This document shows, piece by piece, positions 26,407 through 34,760 of a stretch of 64,000 nt of DNA. Origin of the DNA: Pseudoxanthomonas sp. PXM02 (GTDB taxonomy: Bacteria > Pseudomonadota > Gammaproteobacteria > Xanthomonadales > Xanthomonadaceae); the NCBI RefSeq assembly GCF_014851805.1, contig NZ_JACVAK010000001.1, forward strand, positions 1-64,000, read 5' to 3'. The position numbers were made by a program, and so were the translations under genes. Every line of letters begins with the position of its first letter. Position 1 is the first letter of the stretch. The notes under the pieces are model-generated. The model did not search any database. It was given only the letters and a program-made list of their open reading frames with translations, and was not told the DNA's origin.

Positions 26407-27492
26407 ATGAAAAACAACGATATCGCGCCGTTGGTCCGACTGAGCGGCCAGCTTCAACCGGATCGCTTGGCCGATCAGGCAGCCCACGCCGTGCGCGAGA
26501 TCCTGGCCGCGGCGGCTTCGGCCAACACCACCCGCAGCTATGCAAGCGCCCTGCGCTACTGGGCCGGCTGGTTTCAGGGTCGCTACGGCCAGCCGTTGGC
26601 ACTGCCAGTGCCCGAAGCAGCGATGATCCAGTTCATCGTCGACCACCTGCCCCGTCGCACCCGCACGGGCCAGGCGTGGGAGCTGCCAGCGGATTTGGAT
26701 GCGCTGCTGGTAGACAGCGGCCTGAAGCAACGCCAGGGTCCCTGGTCGCTGGCGACGGTCATCCATCGGGTGGCGGTGCTGTCCACGGCGCACAGGTTGC
26801 ACCAGGTGATGCCCAATCCAGCCGAGGCGCCGGCGGTGCGCCACCTGCTGGCGCGCAGCCGACGGGCGGCGGTCAAACAGGGTGTACGAGCCCGCAAAAA
26901 GACCGCGCTGGCCCGCCCCGAACTGGAAGCGCTGTTGGCCACCTGCGATGACTCACTGGAAGGCCTGCGCGATCGCGCCCTGCTCTGCTTCGGGTTTGCC
27001 TCCGGCGGGCGCCGGCGCAGCGAGATCGCCGCCGCTGACCTAGCTGACCTACGCACACTCCCCGAAGGGGGATACGTGTACTGGCTAGGGCACAGCAAGA
27101 CCCAGCAGGCCGGTCCCACCGCTGGATCCAGCCCCGACAAGCCGGTACTGGGCGCAGCGGCTCAAGCGCTGACGGCTTGGCTACAGGCCGCAGCGTTAAC
27201 CGAGGGGCCGATCTTTCGTCGCCTCTGGGGCAAGCGGGTGGGGCCAGGCCTCAGTCCTAAGGCCGTGGCGGCGATCATCCAGCGGCGCGCCGAACTAGCG
27301 GGATTGGAAGGTGACTTTGGCGGGCACAGCTTGCGCTCGGGGTTTGTTACCGAAGGCGCCCGCCGGGGCATCGCCCTACCCGCCTTGATGGCCATGACCG
27401 AGCATCGCGCCGTGGCCAGTGTGATGGGCTACTTCCAAGCAGGCACGGCTCCCGAAAATCCCGCAGCGCGATTGCTGGATCCCCTTGCTTAG
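26407..27492 (+). CDS. Tyrosine recombinase (XerC/TnpS-like)
   Basis: The 361-residue protein has an N-terminal SAM-like core-binding domain (about 25-135; NTTRSYASALRYWAGWF) and a C-terminal catalytic domain. All catalytic residues are visible: Arg near 203 in GGRRRSEI, Lys 231 in GHSKTQ, His-x-x-Arg at 307-310 in GGHSLRSGF, His 333 in TEHRAV and the nucleophile Tyr 342 in MGYFQ. It is of a size and style found with KfrA-like partners. It most likely resolves cointegrates or integrates the element. It is divergent from the KfrA/TnpT-like gene. Confidence 0.92.
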   Translation: MKNNDIAPLVRLSGQLQPDRLADQAAHAVREILAAAASANTTRSYASALRYWAGWFQGRYGQPLALPVPEAAMIQFIVDHLPRRTRTGQAWELPADLDALLVDSGLKQRQGPWSLATVIHRVAVLSTAHRLHQVMPNPAEAPAVRHLLARSRRAAVKQGVRARKKTALARPELEALLATCDDSLEGLRDRALLCFGFASGGRRRSEIAAADLADLRTLPEGGYVYWLGHSKTQQAGPTAGSSPDKPVLGAAAQALTAWLQAAALTEGPIFRRLWGKRVGPGLSPKAVAAIIQRRAELAGLEGDFGGHSLRSGFVTEGARRGIALPALMAMTEHRAVASVMGYFQAGTAPENPAARLLDPLA

Positions 27493-27551
27493 CGCAACGC
27501 ATGCGCTTCTCAGGCTGAGTTCCCTGATAATCGCCCAAGGTCCGGCCTCGC

Positions 27552-27564
27552 GGGGGGGGGGGGG
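27552..27564. repeat. 13-base G homopolymer upstream of the Pycsar effector
   Basis: An uninterrupted run of 13 G lies 33 bases before the ATG at 27598 and 59 bases after the recombinase stop. Tracts of this length mutate by slippage, and placed in a leader or promoter they can vary expression. The exact length is prone to assembly error. Confidence 0.85.
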
Positions 27565-27597
27565 CGGCACGCAACATCAAAGGGGAAGGATGCACGC

Positions 27598-28527
27598 ATG
27601 CGCATGATTGATCGCTTTAAGGGTGAGGCGGGTCGCCGCCTGCTGGTGAACGCATTGGGTCAGCAGAAGATTGCAGGGGGTAACTCCGTCCTGGCCGAGA
27701 TGCTGGTGGAGCATGTCCAGCTGAGGCAGTTGGAAGCCGGCGAACGACTGATCGAAGAGAATGCGGCCGACAACGATCTGTACCTGGTTCTGGACGGGAC
27801 GTTCAAGATCGTGGTGAAGGGAACCAAGATCGCTGAGCGCACAATCAATGACGTGCTGGGTGAAATGGCTGCGGTGGATCCCACCATGCGGCGTTCCGCT
27901 GATGTCATTGCGGTCACGGATGCGCTGGTGGCCTCCTTGTCGGAGGAAGATCTGTCCAAGGTCGCAACTGTTCACCCTGAGGTATTCAAGTACATAGCGG
28001 TCCTCATGGGCCAGAAGCTCAAACAGCGCAATGATCACGTACGCCCTGCCCACGCCAAGATGCGTGTATTCCTGATCAGTTCCAAGGAGTCCATGCCGAT
28101 CGCCCGAGTCGTGCACAACGCACTTTCCCACGATGAAGAGTTCGAGGTGATTCCGTGGCAGGAAGGCGCCTTCAAGGCCGCCTGCTATACGCTCCAGACG
28201 CTAGAGGATGAAGTAAACAAGGCCGACTTTGCGGTCGCAATTGCTCATGCCGATGATGTCATCGAGTACCGTGAGAAGGACTGGCCAGCGCCACGTGACA
28301 ACGTGATCTTCGAGTTGGGCTTGTTCATGGGGCGGCTTGGCCGACAAAGAGCCATCTTGCTTGAGCCCCGCAACAATAAGGTAAAGCTCCCCAGCGATCT
28401 TGCTGGCGTCACCACCATCACGTATCGCTTCGATAAGGACAGCCGCGACAAGCAAGCCATGCTCGCGCCGGCGTGTAATGAATTGCGCGACCACTTTTTG
28501 GATACTGGGCCACGTCCCGGCGTCTAG
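27598..28527 (+). CDS. pycTIR: Pycsar effector: cyclic-nucleotide-binding domain plus TIR-like NADase (PycTIR)
   Basis: The 309-residue protein begins at ATG 27598 after AAGGGGAAGGA. Residues 25-140 are a CRP-like cNMP-binding domain with LYLVLDGTFKIVVKG and a phosphate-binding cassette region GEMAAVDPTMRRSADVIA near 88-105. Residues 153-290 are the TIR-like domain of the CAP12/Pycsar effector family, with the conserved RDNVIFELGLFMGRLGRQRA and candidate catalytic Glu 239. In such effectors a cyclic pyrimidine nucleotide binds and switches on NAD cleavage, which stops phage growth by killing or arresting the cell. The cyclase gene follows 393 bases downstream. The symbol is assigned by family, not by experiment. 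Confidence 0.88.
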   Translation: MRMIDRFKGEAGRRLLVNALGQQKIAGGNSVLAEMLVEHVQLRQLEAGERLIEENAADNDLYLVLDGTFKIVVKGTKIAERTINDVLGEMAAVDPTMRRSADVIAVTDALVASLSEEDLSKVATVHPEVFKYIAVLMGQKLKQRNDHVRPAHAKMRVFLISSKESMPIARVVHNALSHDEEFEVIPWQEGAFKAACYTLQTLEDEVNKADFAVAIAHADDVIEYREKDWPAPRDNVIFELGLFMGRLGRQRAILLEPRNNKVKLPSDLAGVTTITYRFDKDSRDKQAMLAPACNELRDHFLDTGPRPGV

Positions 28528-28920
28528 TAGTCGCCACATGCTGCAGTGATGGAATAGGCCAGGTCGCGTGTTCACCTGCCTGCAGGAAAACGGCGCTGAG
28601 TGGACCGCTTCCGGCTCGGGAGCCGCACTGAGGCATGCTGAAAACGTTTTCTCGCCAATCTCGGCGAAGAACCGAGCAAGTCACGAAAAATATGTGCTTC
28701 AGCGCACTTGAACAACGGGATGGCTGGCCCAATACCGGTTCCTAGCACCGGCCTTTCGGGGTGGCTGGGCGGGGAGCGCTTCCACGCCTTTTTCGTCGCA
28801 AGATTGGCGACGCCCCTGTAGCACCGTTGCTTCCAGCATGGCTACCGGGAGCACCCACATGATGCGTCAAGTTCACTTTGATCGGCCGTCCTCTCCCCCC
28901 TTCTGCCGGGGAGGTGAGGC
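28528..28920. other. Spacer between effector and cyclase with an inverted repeat
   Basis: This 393-base spacer holds no convincing ORF. TCGCCAATCT at 28652-28661 and AGATTGGCGA at 28801-28810 form a ten-base inverted repeat with a 139-base loop. The spacer could carry a separate promoter for the cyclase operon, or a small RNA. Confidence 0.4.
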
Positions 28921-30477
28921 ATGAGCGCACGGGCTTGGAATGAATCTCGTGCCGACAAGCGCATCCAGAAGAAGCTCGACGATGTGCCGTTGAAGGACAT
29001 CCAGATCAAGGATTACGTCCGTGACACGGACCTGACCGGGCTCCCGAAAAACGTGGCTTATCGCGTGGACGGTGTCCACGTGTACGCGGATATCGTCAAT
29101 TTGAAGGACATGCTGCAGACGACTCAGGTTGAAGGGGAGATGTGCCATCGCCGGGTGCTGCGCTTCTTGAACCTGCACTATCGCGCGGCAAGTCGTATTC
29201 TCGACAACGAAGGGGTCATGTTGATCGACTTCCACAACCAGCGACTGCACTCGGTGGTGGCCAAGCCGTATGGCGATGAGGCCCAACGCGTGCATCGGGC
29301 CATCGCCATTGGCCAGTTGTTGATCGACGCGTTGGCCCAGACGGGCGAAGATGCCGACCACCCGGCAGCTCAGGTCCGCGTCGGCATCGATACGGGCAAG
29401 GCGTTAGCCGTGAATAATGGCCGTCGCGGCCATCGCGAACCCCTCTTCCTCGGCCAGCCGGCAAACCAGGCGGCCAAGCGCTCTGGAGGCGGCTCGGCCA
29501 CCGGGATTTATCTGACCAATAGCGCCCGCCTGTCCATCGGCTTGGCCAGCGTGAAGGATGAGAATGCGACTGCCCTAACGGCAGCGGAGGTGGCTACCAG
29601 CCAAGAGAAGGCGGCTTTGACGAGCACCGTGGATGGCGTGGTGAAGGAATGGCAGAAGGATCTGGAGGCCAATCCGATCGGCAAGTTCGAGTTTAGTGCG
29701 CATACCCCGCCCTTCTCGGATCTGGATATGGAATCGCTGTCGGTGAAGAACTCCCGCCGCCAGGATGCCATCGCTGTTTACGCCGATATCGATGGGTTTA
29801 CCCGCTACGTCGGTGAGCGCATCGACGACGACACCAAAGCCAAGCACGTTGTCCGCGCATTGCACGTTGTGCGCAGCGAGCTTGACGCCGTACTGCATGA
29901 GGACTTCAAGGGTCGAAAGGTGCGGTTTATCGGGGATTGCGTGCATGGCCTCATGGCCGAGGGCACGGCCCAGAACACCGATGCCGAGTCCAGCGTCAGT
30001 ACGATGGTGCTGTGTGCCGGTGGCATGCGCAGCAGTTTCGATCTGGCGTTGGCCAAGCTCAAAGCCGATGGGACCGATGCGTCCAGCTTGGGGATCCAGA
30101 TTGGCTTCGAGTACGGCCCCATGACTGCGACTCGATTGGGCCTCAAGGGCGCGTTAATCCGGTGCTCGGTGAGCCGCGGGACCTTGGCTGCCGAAACCGA
30201 GCAGGGGCGCTGCGGTGGATCGGAAACCGCGTTGGGCCAAGTGGCCTATGACAAGGCTAGCGCAGCTGCCCGCGCGATCTTCGGCAGCGCTCGCAAACGG
30301 CAAGGGCTGACTTATCCGGTGGCATTGGAAGAACTCGCCGCCAAGGATGACAAGACCGCCAAGCTGGCCAAGGCGGCGGCATCGGCAGGGTTGCTGCAAC
30401 CGGCTACCTCCGCCCCGGATCCGTACGCGTTCCGTGACCAGCCCAGTGGCCCCGCAAAACGCAATGGCTTCGCTTAA
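28921..30477 (+). CDS. pycC: Pycsar-type class III nucleotide cyclase with tandem cyclase domains (PycC-like)
   Basis: The 518-residue protein has two cyclase homology domains. The second (about 280-450) has the metal-binding Asp residues: YADIDGFTRYV with Asp 289, and FIGDCVHGL with Asp 339. The first (about 50-200) keeps VYADIVNL with Asp 57 but has no GD motif, so it looks degenerate. A tandem arrangement could place one active site across the two domains. The ATG has a GGAGGTGAG site. The neighbouring cNMP-TIR effector, not a CRP regulon, argues for a cyclic pyrimidine product, but the base specificity (cCMP or cUMP) cannot be read here. It overlaps the E2-E1 gene by 14 bases. Confidence 0.85.
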   Translation: MSARAWNESRADKRIQKKLDDVPLKDIQIKDYVRDTDLTGLPKNVAYRVDGVHVYADIVNLKDMLQTTQVEGEMCHRRVLRFLNLHYRAASRILDNEGVMLIDFHNQRLHSVVAKPYGDEAQRVHRAIAIGQLLIDALAQTGEDADHPAAQVRVGIDTGKALAVNNGRRGHREPLFLGQPANQAAKRSGGGSATGIYLTNSARLSIGLASVKDENATALTAAEVATSQEKAALTSTVDGVVKEWQKDLEANPIGKFEFSAHTPPFSDLDMESLSVKNSRRQDAIAVYADIDGFTRYVGERIDDDTKAKHVVRALHVVRSELDAVLHEDFKGRKVRFIGDCVHGLMAEGTAQNTDAESSVSTMVLCAGGMRSSFDLALAKLKADGTDASSLGIQIGFEYGPMTATRLGLKGALIRCSVSRGTLAAETEQGRCGGSETALGQVAYDKASAAARAIFGSARKRQGLTYPVALEELAAKDDKTAKLAKAAASAGLLQPATSAPDPYAFRDQPSGPAKRNGFA

Positions 30478-32167
30478 TCCTTGGTTCCTTGAAGATCTTG
30501 CGCGATTCAAGCGCGAGCGTGAGGGTTTGGCCGGTCTGGTAGCGCGTTCCGAGGGGATAACGCTGCAGCGTGTCAGGTTCGATGATGGTCATATCGCTGT
30601 GGACGTCGATCTGGACATCGGACACCGGGTATTTGAAGCGGTACTACGGTATCCGACGACGTTTCCGCACTCTCCGCCGTCCGTGCGTCCGCGAAACAGC
30701 GGTCAGTTGTGGTCGGGCCACCAGTACGGCGCTGGTGGCGAGCTGTGCTTGGAGTATCGACCTGACAACTGGTTGCCCGAGATCATGGGCTGGCAAATGG
30801 TGGAGAGCGCCTATCGTCTTCTCCAAGGCGAGAATCCCTTGCCAGACCAGCACCAACAAGTCGCATCAGCCCATCAGATCACTGAGGGCCAGCGGTTGCG
30901 CTCCACGTATTCACGCATTCCGTTCACTCGCTCTTTGATGCGCAAGTTCGCAGAACTCGCTCCCGGCCAAGGCGCGCGCGGAAAGTCGCTGCTCTACATC
31001 CCCGAAACCAATCTGGTGCGGATCATTTCAAGCCTTCAAGTGGAAGGCGAAGCATGGTCTGACCCTGAGGTACCTTCGCTACTGGGCCCGGAAACCTGGG
31101 AGGTGGCTGCATATGTGCGCAGACTCGCTCCAGGTGAGCTATTTCCTAGTGTTGAGAGCTACGAAGAGTTTTCGCCCAGTGCTAGCAAGCTGGGATGGGA
31201 AGCTTCTGACAGAACGTTCGTGCTTCTCGATGGAGACCAAGTCCGTGCTTACAGCGTCTTCGATGCCGCTGTGTACAGCATGGAGCCCATTTTCCCCCCG
31301 AAGGAAGCCGCCCGCGTAAGTGCCGCTCATACTCAACTCGCCGACCGTACCGTAGCGATTCTGGGATGCGGCTCAGTGGGCAGCAAGATCGCCGCCATGC
31401 TTGCCCGGGCGGGTGTTTCCAATTTCGTGCTGATCGACGACGACATTCTGGCCGCAGATAACCTGGTTCGGCACGAACTGGATTGGCGGGATGTGGGCCA
31501 GCATAAGGCTCAGGCCCTATCCAATCGCATTCGCCGGATTCACCCTGACGTAAAAGTACGCACACGCTTCCAGCAGTTGGCAGGACAGGATTCGCCCAGT
31601 GCCGCAGAGAATATCCTCGGCTACATCGCGGAAGCGGATCTGATCATTGATGCCACCGCCAATCCGGCGGTTGGCAACATCATGTCCGAATTCACCCGGA
31701 CGGCGAGAATTCCCTTGGTATGGGTCGAGGTTTTCGCAGGCGGCGTTGGCGGCATCGTGGCTCGCCATCGTCCCGGCGTTGAGCCCTCGATCGCACTCAT
31801 GCGACGGGCTATCGAAAGCTGGTTCAGCCAGCGCGTAAGCGCGCCGCAGTCCCAAGGCTACCCCTACGAGCGCTCCGAAGACGGTGTTCCGTTGATTGCC
31901 GATGATGCTGATGTCTCCAGCATTGCAGCCAGTGCTGCCCGGCTGGCCATCGACACGCTGATACGTCATTCCTCGGATTTCCCCCACGCCATCTACGTCA
32001 TTGGCTTGGCGCCTTGCGACTTGTTCGATCAACCCTTTGAGACGCATCCGATCTTGCTTCCTCCCGCGCCGTTGCCCGTTGCCAGCCCCGAACTGACGGC
32101 GCAGGAGATGGGCGAGCAGTTGGAGTTCTTGGGCAGCATGATCGAAAAGGCCCGTGAGCAGCAGTGA
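30464..32167 (+). CDS. E2-E1 ubiquitin-conjugation-like fusion (Cap2-like)
   Basis: The 567-residue protein starts at ATG 30464 inside the cyclase 3' end. Residues 1-125 are E2-like, with RYPTTFPHSPPSVRP and a candidate catalytic Cys 95 in GGELCLEYRP. Residues 295-545 are a ThiF/E1 adenylation domain with GCGSVGSK at 301-308 and LIDDDILAADNLVRHEL. The only Cys in the C-terminal part is Cys 518 in LAPCDLF; in CBASS Cap2 the E1 catalytic Cys also lies near the C-terminus, so it is the candidate. Cap2 attaches the CD-NTase to a target to prime it. Here the cyclase may be the conjugation partner. Its stop overlaps the next start. Confidence 0.85.
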   Translation: MASLNPWFLEDLARFKREREGLAGLVARSEGITLQRVRFDDGHIAVDVDLDIGHRVFEAVLRYPTTFPHSPPSVRPRNSGQLWSGHQYGAGGELCLEYRPDNWLPEIMGWQMVESAYRLLQGENPLPDQHQQVASAHQITEGQRLRSTYSRIPFTRSLMRKFAELAPGQGARGKSLLYIPETNLVRIISSLQVEGEAWSDPEVPSLLGPETWEVAAYVRRLAPGELFPSVESYEEFSPSASKLGWEASDRTFVLLDGDQVRAYSVFDAAVYSMEPIFPPKEAARVSAAHTQLADRTVAILGCGSVGSKIAAMLARAGVSNFVLIDDDILAADNLVRHELDWRDVGQHKAQALSNRIRRIHPDVKVRTRFQQLAGQDSPSAAENILGYIAEADLIIDATANPAVGNIMSEFTRTARIPLVWVEVFAGGVGGIVARHRPGVEPSIALMRRAIESWFSQRVSAPQSQGYPYERSEDGVPLIADDADVSSIAASAARLAIDTLIRHSSDFPHAIYVIGLAPCDLFDQPFETHPILLPPAPLPVASPELTAQEMGEQLEFLGSMIEKAREQQ

Positions 32168-32685
32168 AGATCTTTGTACCTGAAGCCCTTTGCGAGCAAT
32201 TGAGTCGGGAGCTCAAACTTGCCGGCAGGCGCGAAATTGGTGGCGTACTCGTGGCGGAGTACTTGGGTGACGGCACGTTTAATCTGATGGATGCGTCGGT
32301 ACAGCGTCATGGAGGTACTCAAATGACGTTTGAGCGAGATCCCGAGCAGCATCGCCAGTTTCTGGCCGACTTCTATCAGCGCACAGGACATGACTATGCC
32401 CGTTTCAATTACTTGGGCGAGTGGCATTCGCATCCCACCGTTGCGGCACTGCCTAGCTATCGGGATATTTCGTCAATGCAGGAGATCGTTTCCGATCCGG
32501 CAGTCAATGCACCTTTTGCCGTGTTGATGATCGCGAGGAGGCGTTTCTGGCGGGGTTTGGAACTGTCCGCTACCGTCTTTCGACCCGCCGAACTGCCTTG
32601 CCCCGCCCTCCTCTTTCCCTTGCAGCCGTCCAACGGCGGCCACGCGTTTGAGCAGCTTCAGTCACGCCGCGATCATTTGCGCTAG
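32164..32685 (+). CDS. JAMM/Mov34 isopeptidase (Cap3-like)
   Basis: The 173-residue protein starts at GTG 32164, four bases inside the E2-E1 stop, so translation is coupled. The JAMM metalloprotease motif is complete: Glu 24 in REIGGVLV and His 88, His 90, Ser 98 and Asp 101 in EWHSHPTVAALPSYRD. In type II CBASS the Cap3 protease of this fold reverses Cap2 conjugation. The same E2-E1 plus JAMM order is seen here behind a class III cyclase, not a CD-NTase. It ends the likely operon. Confidence 0.9.
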   Translation: MKIFVPEALCEQLSRELKLAGRREIGGVLVAEYLGDGTFNLMDASVQRHGGTQMTFERDPEQHRQFLADFYQRTGHDYARFNYLGEWHSHPTVAALPSYRDISSMQEIVSDPAVNAPFAVLMIARRRFWRGLELSATVFRPAELPCPALLFPLQPSNGGHAFEQLQSRRDHLR

Positions 32686-32798
32686 CTCCACTTGGCCAGA
32701 TGATTTGAGAACGAAGATTCCTGCATCTTCCCAAGTCGTATGGTGATACCGAACGCACGTGCTGAGCCTCACAATGGGTCGGCAAGACTCACCGCCAA

Positions 32799-33473
32799 AT
32801 GCGAGACACCCGCATGGATCCGTTCTCTTTACGCTGCAGGCAATCCACCGAGCAGGCGTATGCCATCCACTTGCGGCTACCTGGCGAGGAACCCCGCTCA
32901 CCACGTCACCGCTTGGCCCGGTGTGCACTGGCCTTGGCGCTGGAGCACCATGCTTCGATCATCACCCTATCCAGCCTCGGCAACTACTCCACCGCCGCCG
33001 CACTGCTCAGGCCCCTGATGGAAGCCGGTGCATGCGCCTATTGGCTTGTGTATGCCTGTCCGCCCGAACTCTTAACGATGATTCTGGCCGGCCAGAGAGA
33101 CACACCCACCTTGCCCAAAATGCTGCAAGCCCTAAGCAAGATACAAGGGCTGGACGGCGTGGATGTTTTAGCCAGGATGCTGCCTCGGCAGGGCCGATAT
33201 CTGGATAGCTACACGCATGGTGGCATGTCCCAGTTGGGCGAACGCGATTGGAAAACACCCTTTAGCCTTGAGCGTACCCTACACACTGTGATGGCGGCTG
33301 ACATGTTCGCGGTGGCCGCTACAGCGGTGGCCACGGTGATTTATGAGGCTCCCGATCTTTTCGATTACCTCGGTGAGCGCCGCGATCAGATCAGGCAGGA
33401 AATTATCACCACCCGTGGCCAAGCCGTACCCGAGACGCCATGGCATGCCTTTCCTCAGGCGCCCTATGGATGA
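32799..33473 (+). CDS. Hypothetical protein, DUF5677/DUF6988-like
   Basis: The 224-residue protein is helical with the pattern LLRPLMEAGACAYWLVYA near 69-86 and SYTHGGMSQLG near 137-147, resembling DUF5677/DUF6988-type proteins often met in defence islands. Start at ATG 32799 or 32814 is uncertain. It follows the JAMM gene by 113 bases on the same strand and could be the last gene of the Pycsar locus, or an independent cargo gene. No catalytic motif is recognised. Confidence 0.55.
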   Translation: MRDTRMDPFSLRCRQSTEQAYAIHLRLPGEEPRSPRHRLARCALALALEHHASIITLSSLGNYSTAAALLRPLMEAGACAYWLVYACPPELLTMILAGQRDTPTLPKMLQALSKIQGLDGVDVLARMLPRQGRYLDSYTHGGMSQLGERDWKTPFSLERTLHTVMAADMFAVAATAVATVIYEAPDLFDYLGERRDQIRQEIITTRGQAVPETPWHAFPQAPYG

Positions 33474-33509
33474 AGGGCAATACATCCTTGCATCGCGGGA
33501 TCTCACAGG

Positions 33510-34208
33510 TCAGTGATTAGCCGGCGCGCTGCTCGCTGACTCAACCTCGGCGATAGCCTCGATCATGGCGAACTCCAGAATCTGACATACGGCCCGGACG
33601 GCGGTGGCATGGCAAATTCCCGCGCACAGTACAAGGGTGAACACCACCGCCCCCACGATGCCGTAGGACAGACCACGGCTGACAGCTTCAGCGGAAAGGC
33701 CTGGGGCAAGCGCATGCGTGCCAACAAACCAGAACAGTACGCCCCACGCGATGCCCGCCAGAACATTAAATCGGCCTAGCTTCTGCATCGTATGCGTGCG
33801 AACGACCTCAATGTGTTCACCCAGGTACTGAAGCTGCTGCGGCTGATGCGCGATGGACAGGATGAAGTTGCGTACTTCTCCCACTCGCTTGGCGTCCACA
33901 CCTATGGCCATGGATCGGCTGGGTGTACTGAAATAAACCACGCCAATAGCCAGAAAGAACGACGGCAGGAAAACATCCTGTACCGGCTGTCCCTCCAGCA
34001 CACGCAGAATGAACGCGAAGATGGCCGAGGCCACCATAACCCAGAAGAACCGCCACAGCAGAAGCTGCCCGCCTGCGAAAACCAGCCCGGGGCCAGCCAG
34101 TACCGTATCCGTCACGCCCTGAAGCCATCGGTCCGAGTGGTCCACTCGACTGCCGGTCAATGCATTTTCTGCGTGGCGCACGACCTCTAGCGCCATTTCG
34201 TATTTCAT
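33510..34208 (-). CDS. Four-segment membrane protein of unknown function
   Basis: ATG 34208 follows a GGGGGAG directly; an alternative ATG at 34268 would add 20 residues. Four membrane segments are visible: VMVASAIFAFILRVL, VFLPSFFLAIGVVYF, NVLAGIAWGVLFWFVG and GIVGAVVFTLVLCAGI. Between the second and third is a cytosolic loop of about 60 residues. It lies downstream of the CHAT protease gene on the same strand, separated by a 72-codon ORF, so it could be part of the same locus; a link in function is not shown. Confidence 0.7.
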   Translation of the reverse strand: MKYEMALEVVRHAENALTGSRVDHSDRWLQGVTDTVLAGPGLVFAGGQLLLWRFFWVMVASAIFAFILRVLEGQPVQDVFLPSFFLAIGVVYFSTPSRSMAIGVDAKRVGEVRNFILSIAHQPQQLQYLGEHIEVVRTHTMQKLGRFNVLAGIAWGVLFWFVGTHALAPGLSAEAVSRGLSYGIVGAVVFTLVLCAGICHATAVRAVCQILEFAMIEAIAEVESASSAPANH

Positions 34209-34331
34209 CTCTCCCCCAAGCGTATCCGACCTGCTCCTTCCCGCGATGGTGCTGCGACCTCGCTCCACACTTCAATACGAGAAAGAGTCGGTTCGATCCC
34301 CCGAAATAAAGCAGCTCTGCGCCTGCAAACA

Positions 34332-34550
34332 TTAGCTGGGCGGATAGTACTGCTTCAGATCACGGTGGTTGCGCAACGCTTCGGGTCGGTAGGCGACCTT
34401 CTGGTCGCAATCCAGAATGCATTGTGCCTGGAAACGCGCATAGACCGTGGGGTCCAGTTCGGCCCCTTCCTTGATCTGCCGAGGAGGGCCTTTGGAAAGA
34501 TACCTCTCCGAGGCGGCCGCTGGGGTCCAAATCCGTTCGCGTTTCTGCAA
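34332..34550 (-). CDS. Small protein or gene fragment between the CHAT and membrane-protein genes
   Basis: The frame from TTG 34550 gives 72 residues, ending in NHRDLKQYYPPS. The same open frame extends upstream to a stop near 34615 without an ATG or GTG, and its residues (RREIAVKGSVALASLTK) continue to look protein-like. It may therefore be a C-terminal fragment of a lost gene. The lack of a normal start argues for decay. No family recognised. Confidence 0.4.
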   Translation of the reverse strand: MQKRERIWTPAAASERYLSKGPPRQIKEGAELDPTVYARFQAQCILDCDQKVAYRPEALRNHRDLKQYYPPS

Positions 34551-34760
34551 CTTGGTCAGCGAGGCCAGCGCAACAGAACCTTTGACGGCAATTTCTCGTC
34601 GCTGGACAGGGTCTCACCCGCACTGATTGACGCGGGTGAGCGCTCAAACCGACCCAGAGACGTTTTCAGGAACTCATAGCAGCCAAGCATTCTTGAGGCT
34701 AGGCACGTGACTTTTTCTTGTCGCGATCGCTTGGACCTGCACGCGCTGCAGATCCGTGAG

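Noticed and set aside
27598..32685. Classical type II CBASS
   Set aside because: No CD-NTase signature is present; the nucleotide-making gene has the class III cyclase Asp pair, and the effector has a CRP-like domain with the Pycsar TIR region. The locus is therefore called Pycsar-type with CBASS-like ancillary genes.
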